Assembly (NCBI GenBank): GCA_036655755.1
Contig: JAVVPN010000011.1
Coordinates: 1 to 54,257, forward strand
Direction of reading: 5' to 3'
DNA: 54,257 bases
Origin: JAUNSR01 sp036655755
GTDB lineage: Bacteria > Bacteroidota > Bacteroidia > Bacteroidales > JAUNSR01
The notes under the pieces: model-generated
Database searches by the model: none
Told to the model about the DNA's origin: nothing
What the model saw: the letters and a program-made list of their open reading frames with translations, nothing else
Part shown: positions 53,137-54,257 of the stretch, piece after piece
How the letters are laid out: each line of letters begins with the position of its first letter
Numbering within the stretch: position 1 is the first letter of the stretch
Program-made: the position numbers and the translations under genes

Positions 53137-53178
53137 AAAAGGTGATTTTGAGGTTTTAATACTTCAAAATCACCTTTT
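53137..53178. terminator. Bidirectional terminator between typA and LRR gene
   Basis: A perfect 15-bp stem (53137-53151 with 53164-53178) flanked by A and T runs, between the convergent typA and LRR genes. Confidence 0.88.
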
Positions 53179-53205
53179 TTTATTTCGCGGCTCAATCCGT
53201 TTTAC

Positions 53206-53856
53206 TTATTCTTCTACAATCTTTTTGAAATTCTTCCATCCCGGTGCACTCTGGTAATTCGCTTTTGAGCCGGCAGGTACATAAAGGGTGGCGGTATAGT
53301 TTTCAAAACTGTCGTTCAACTGAGGCGGTGTTGATCGGCTCACATGGATCTCGGTCAGTTTCGGGCATTCAAAAAATGCATTTTCTCCTACTACCGATCC
53401 CTGTATCGTTACTTTTTCAAGATTAAGGCACTTAAAAAATGCTTTGCGCCCCATTTTCTCTACTTTTTCCGGAATGATGAAGCTGGTCAGGCCGGAGCAT
53501 TCAGAAAAGGCCAGTTCGCCGATTTCGATAATGGATTCGGGTAGTGTGACGGATGTTACCTCTTCGCAGTCGTAAAAGGCTTGATATGATAACGCATTTA
53601 CCGTATATACGACGCTTTTATAGGTTACCTCTGCGGGTATTACGATTTCGCCTTTATAGGTTTGTTGGTGATTATCGCGCACTTCAACTACGTCGGTTTC
53701 ATTTATAAAAAAGTAGGCGATGCCGTCTTGGTAGAATTGGGCAGCTTGCCCTGCTGCGCAAAAGCATAGCAGTGTGCATACGAGTAGTAACCGACTTATT
53801 AACCCGCTTTTTCTGTTTTCATTCCGTCGGTCAAGGGTGTTAATGATCTTGTCCAT
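53206..53856 (-). CDS. BspA-like leucine-rich-repeat secreted protein
   Basis: A 216-aa protein. The N-terminus has an unusually long charged n-region (about 18 residues) before a hydrophobic signal segment (LISRLLLVCTLLCFCAAGQA). The mature part starts AQFYQDGIAYFFI. LRR_5 (BspA-type) repeats follow: VTLPESIIEIGELAFSECSGL, FIIPEKVEKMGRKAFFKCLNL and VTIQGSVVGENAFFECPKL. It ends TLYVPAGSKANYQSAPGWKNFKKIVEE, the usual terminal strand of short BspA-like proteins. No T9SS sorting domain is visible. It is probably exported to the periplasm or surface; the binding partner is unknown. Confidence 0.83.
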   Translation of the reverse strand: MDKIINTLDRRNENRKSGLISRLLLVCTLLCFCAAGQAAQFYQDGIAYFFINETDVVEVRDNHQQTYKGEIVIPAEVTYKSVVYTVNALSYQAFYDCEEVTSVTLPESIIEIGELAFSECSGLTSFIIPEKVEKMGRKAFFKCLNLEKVTIQGSVVGENAFFECPKLTEIHVSRSTPPQLNDSFENYTATLYVPAGSKANYQSAPGWKNFKKIVEE

Positions 53857-53929
53857 AATGAATTAGTTTAGATTTTAGTTGGAGTTATAGGTATAACGGC
53901 TATTCGGTGCGGATGGTTCTTTTTTTCAA

Positions 53930-53967
53930 AAACAGATTCGGATAAACAGAATCAGAGAAACAGAATC
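53930..53967. repeat. Three copies of a 10-bp motif at 14-bp period
   Basis: AAACAGATTC (53930-53939), AAACAGAATC (53944-53953) and AAACAGAATC (53958-53967) start exactly 14 bp apart. They lie 74-111 bp upstream of the LRR gene start. They may be protein-binding sites or a chance microrepeat. Confidence 0.5.
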
Positions 53968-54210
53968 ACTCACAAAGATTCTTATTGAGCCAAATAAAAT
54001 ATCTGCTTGTTTAAAATTGATCCGAGGCGTATGTATCAGCGTTTGATTCAAGGTAGTCTGTTGTGTTCCCCATGGCGCACACATCGGTCGCACCCGAATC
54101 AAATACTGAGACATACGCTTTCCTTTAAAAAGAGAGAAGTGGGAATTTGCCGATAGAGTAGGAGGAAGCTGAAGAGTGAATAGAGGAATAGAAGGGGAAG
54201 GGGATAAATA

Positions 54211-54244
54211 AAAAAAGCCGCTCAGTTTCCTGAACGGCTTTTTT
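54211..54244. terminator. Terminator-like hairpin near right edge
   Basis: A 15-bp stem with one mismatch (54211-54225 with about 54230-54244), A-rich before and T-rich after. It most likely ends a minus-strand gene that lies beyond the right edge. Confidence 0.72.
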
Positions 54245-54257
54245 GTTGCACTTTCGT

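Larger units (their letters stand above)
53857..54257. other. Intergenic region at right edge
   Basis: About 400 bp without a convincing gene. It holds the 14-bp-period repeats and, at the end, a terminator-like hairpin. The 62-codon minus-strand frame at 53926-54114 has no family-like features. Confidence 0.5.

Noticed and set aside
53926..54114. 62-codon minus-strand frame near the right edge
   Set aside because: No recognisable domain, no promoter, and it crosses the 14-bp repeats.

Overview
The window is a chromosomal segment from a Bacteroidota bacterium, most likely a Bacteroidales that carries the type IX secretion system (T9SS). Three things support this. There is a complete porP/sprF-gldK-gldL-gldM-gldN cassette. 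Three large surface proteins end in T9SS-type sorting domains. Many genes are preceded by the Bacteroidota -7 box TAnnTTTG, twice with a TTG exactly 19 bp upstream, and mostly without a Shine-Dalgarno sequence. Genus and species cannot be fixed from what is visible.

Layout. 1-320: distal end of a CRISPR array whose leader and cas genes lie off the left edge. 609-3837: a three-gene carotenoid-tailoring-like operon (CrtI/CrtN-family oxidoreductase, PlsC-like acyltransferase, CrtQ-like glycosyltransferase). 3905-10204: two almost identical tandem genes for 1036-aa GLUG-repeat T9SS cargo proteins. 10416-13316: threonine aldolase, then a metal permease with a C-terminal HMA domain and its probable regulator, an HMA-AraC fusion. 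13561-15954: a 797-aa cleaved-adhesin-like T9SS cargo protein. 16088-18127: metG. 18230-27724: a surface-glycan locus with wecC and wecB (UDP-ManNAcA synthesis), a four-gene minus-strand operon (Wzx-like flippase and three GT4-type glycosyltransferases) and a divergent GT4-GT2 pair; no Wzy polymerase or ligase was recognised. 27950-32249: YfhO-family membrane protein and an OmpA/TPR-like lipoprotein. 32380-37674: xerD, divergent from a housekeeping run aroQ-pyk-O-methyltransferase-rbfA-lolE-like. 37730-40720: GDP-mannose synthesis gene manC, tRNA-Leu(CAA), a methyltransferase-like protein, a PduO-type cobalamin adenosyltransferase and a DUF2795 protein. 40847-46819: T9SS core operon. 46938-48218: an AAA/DUF4143 ATPase preceded by three regularly spaced palindromes. 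48222-50469: XRE-cupin regulator with an acyl-CoA synthetase. 50789-53104: rpsO and typA. 53206-53856: a BspA-like leucine-rich-repeat protein.

How the genes fit together. The T9SS operon would export the GLUG proteins and the cleaved-adhesin protein. The glycan locus could supply surface polysaccharide, possibly the LPS to which T9SS cargo is anchored; that link is inference. The most unusual signals are the homogenised GLUG tandem pair, the 33-bp-phased palindromes before the DUF4143 ATPase, the four-half-site AAGGTC palindrome before the YfhO gene, the GC-rich nested inverted repeat at 27764-27888, and the paired HMA domains in a metal regulator and its adjacent permease.
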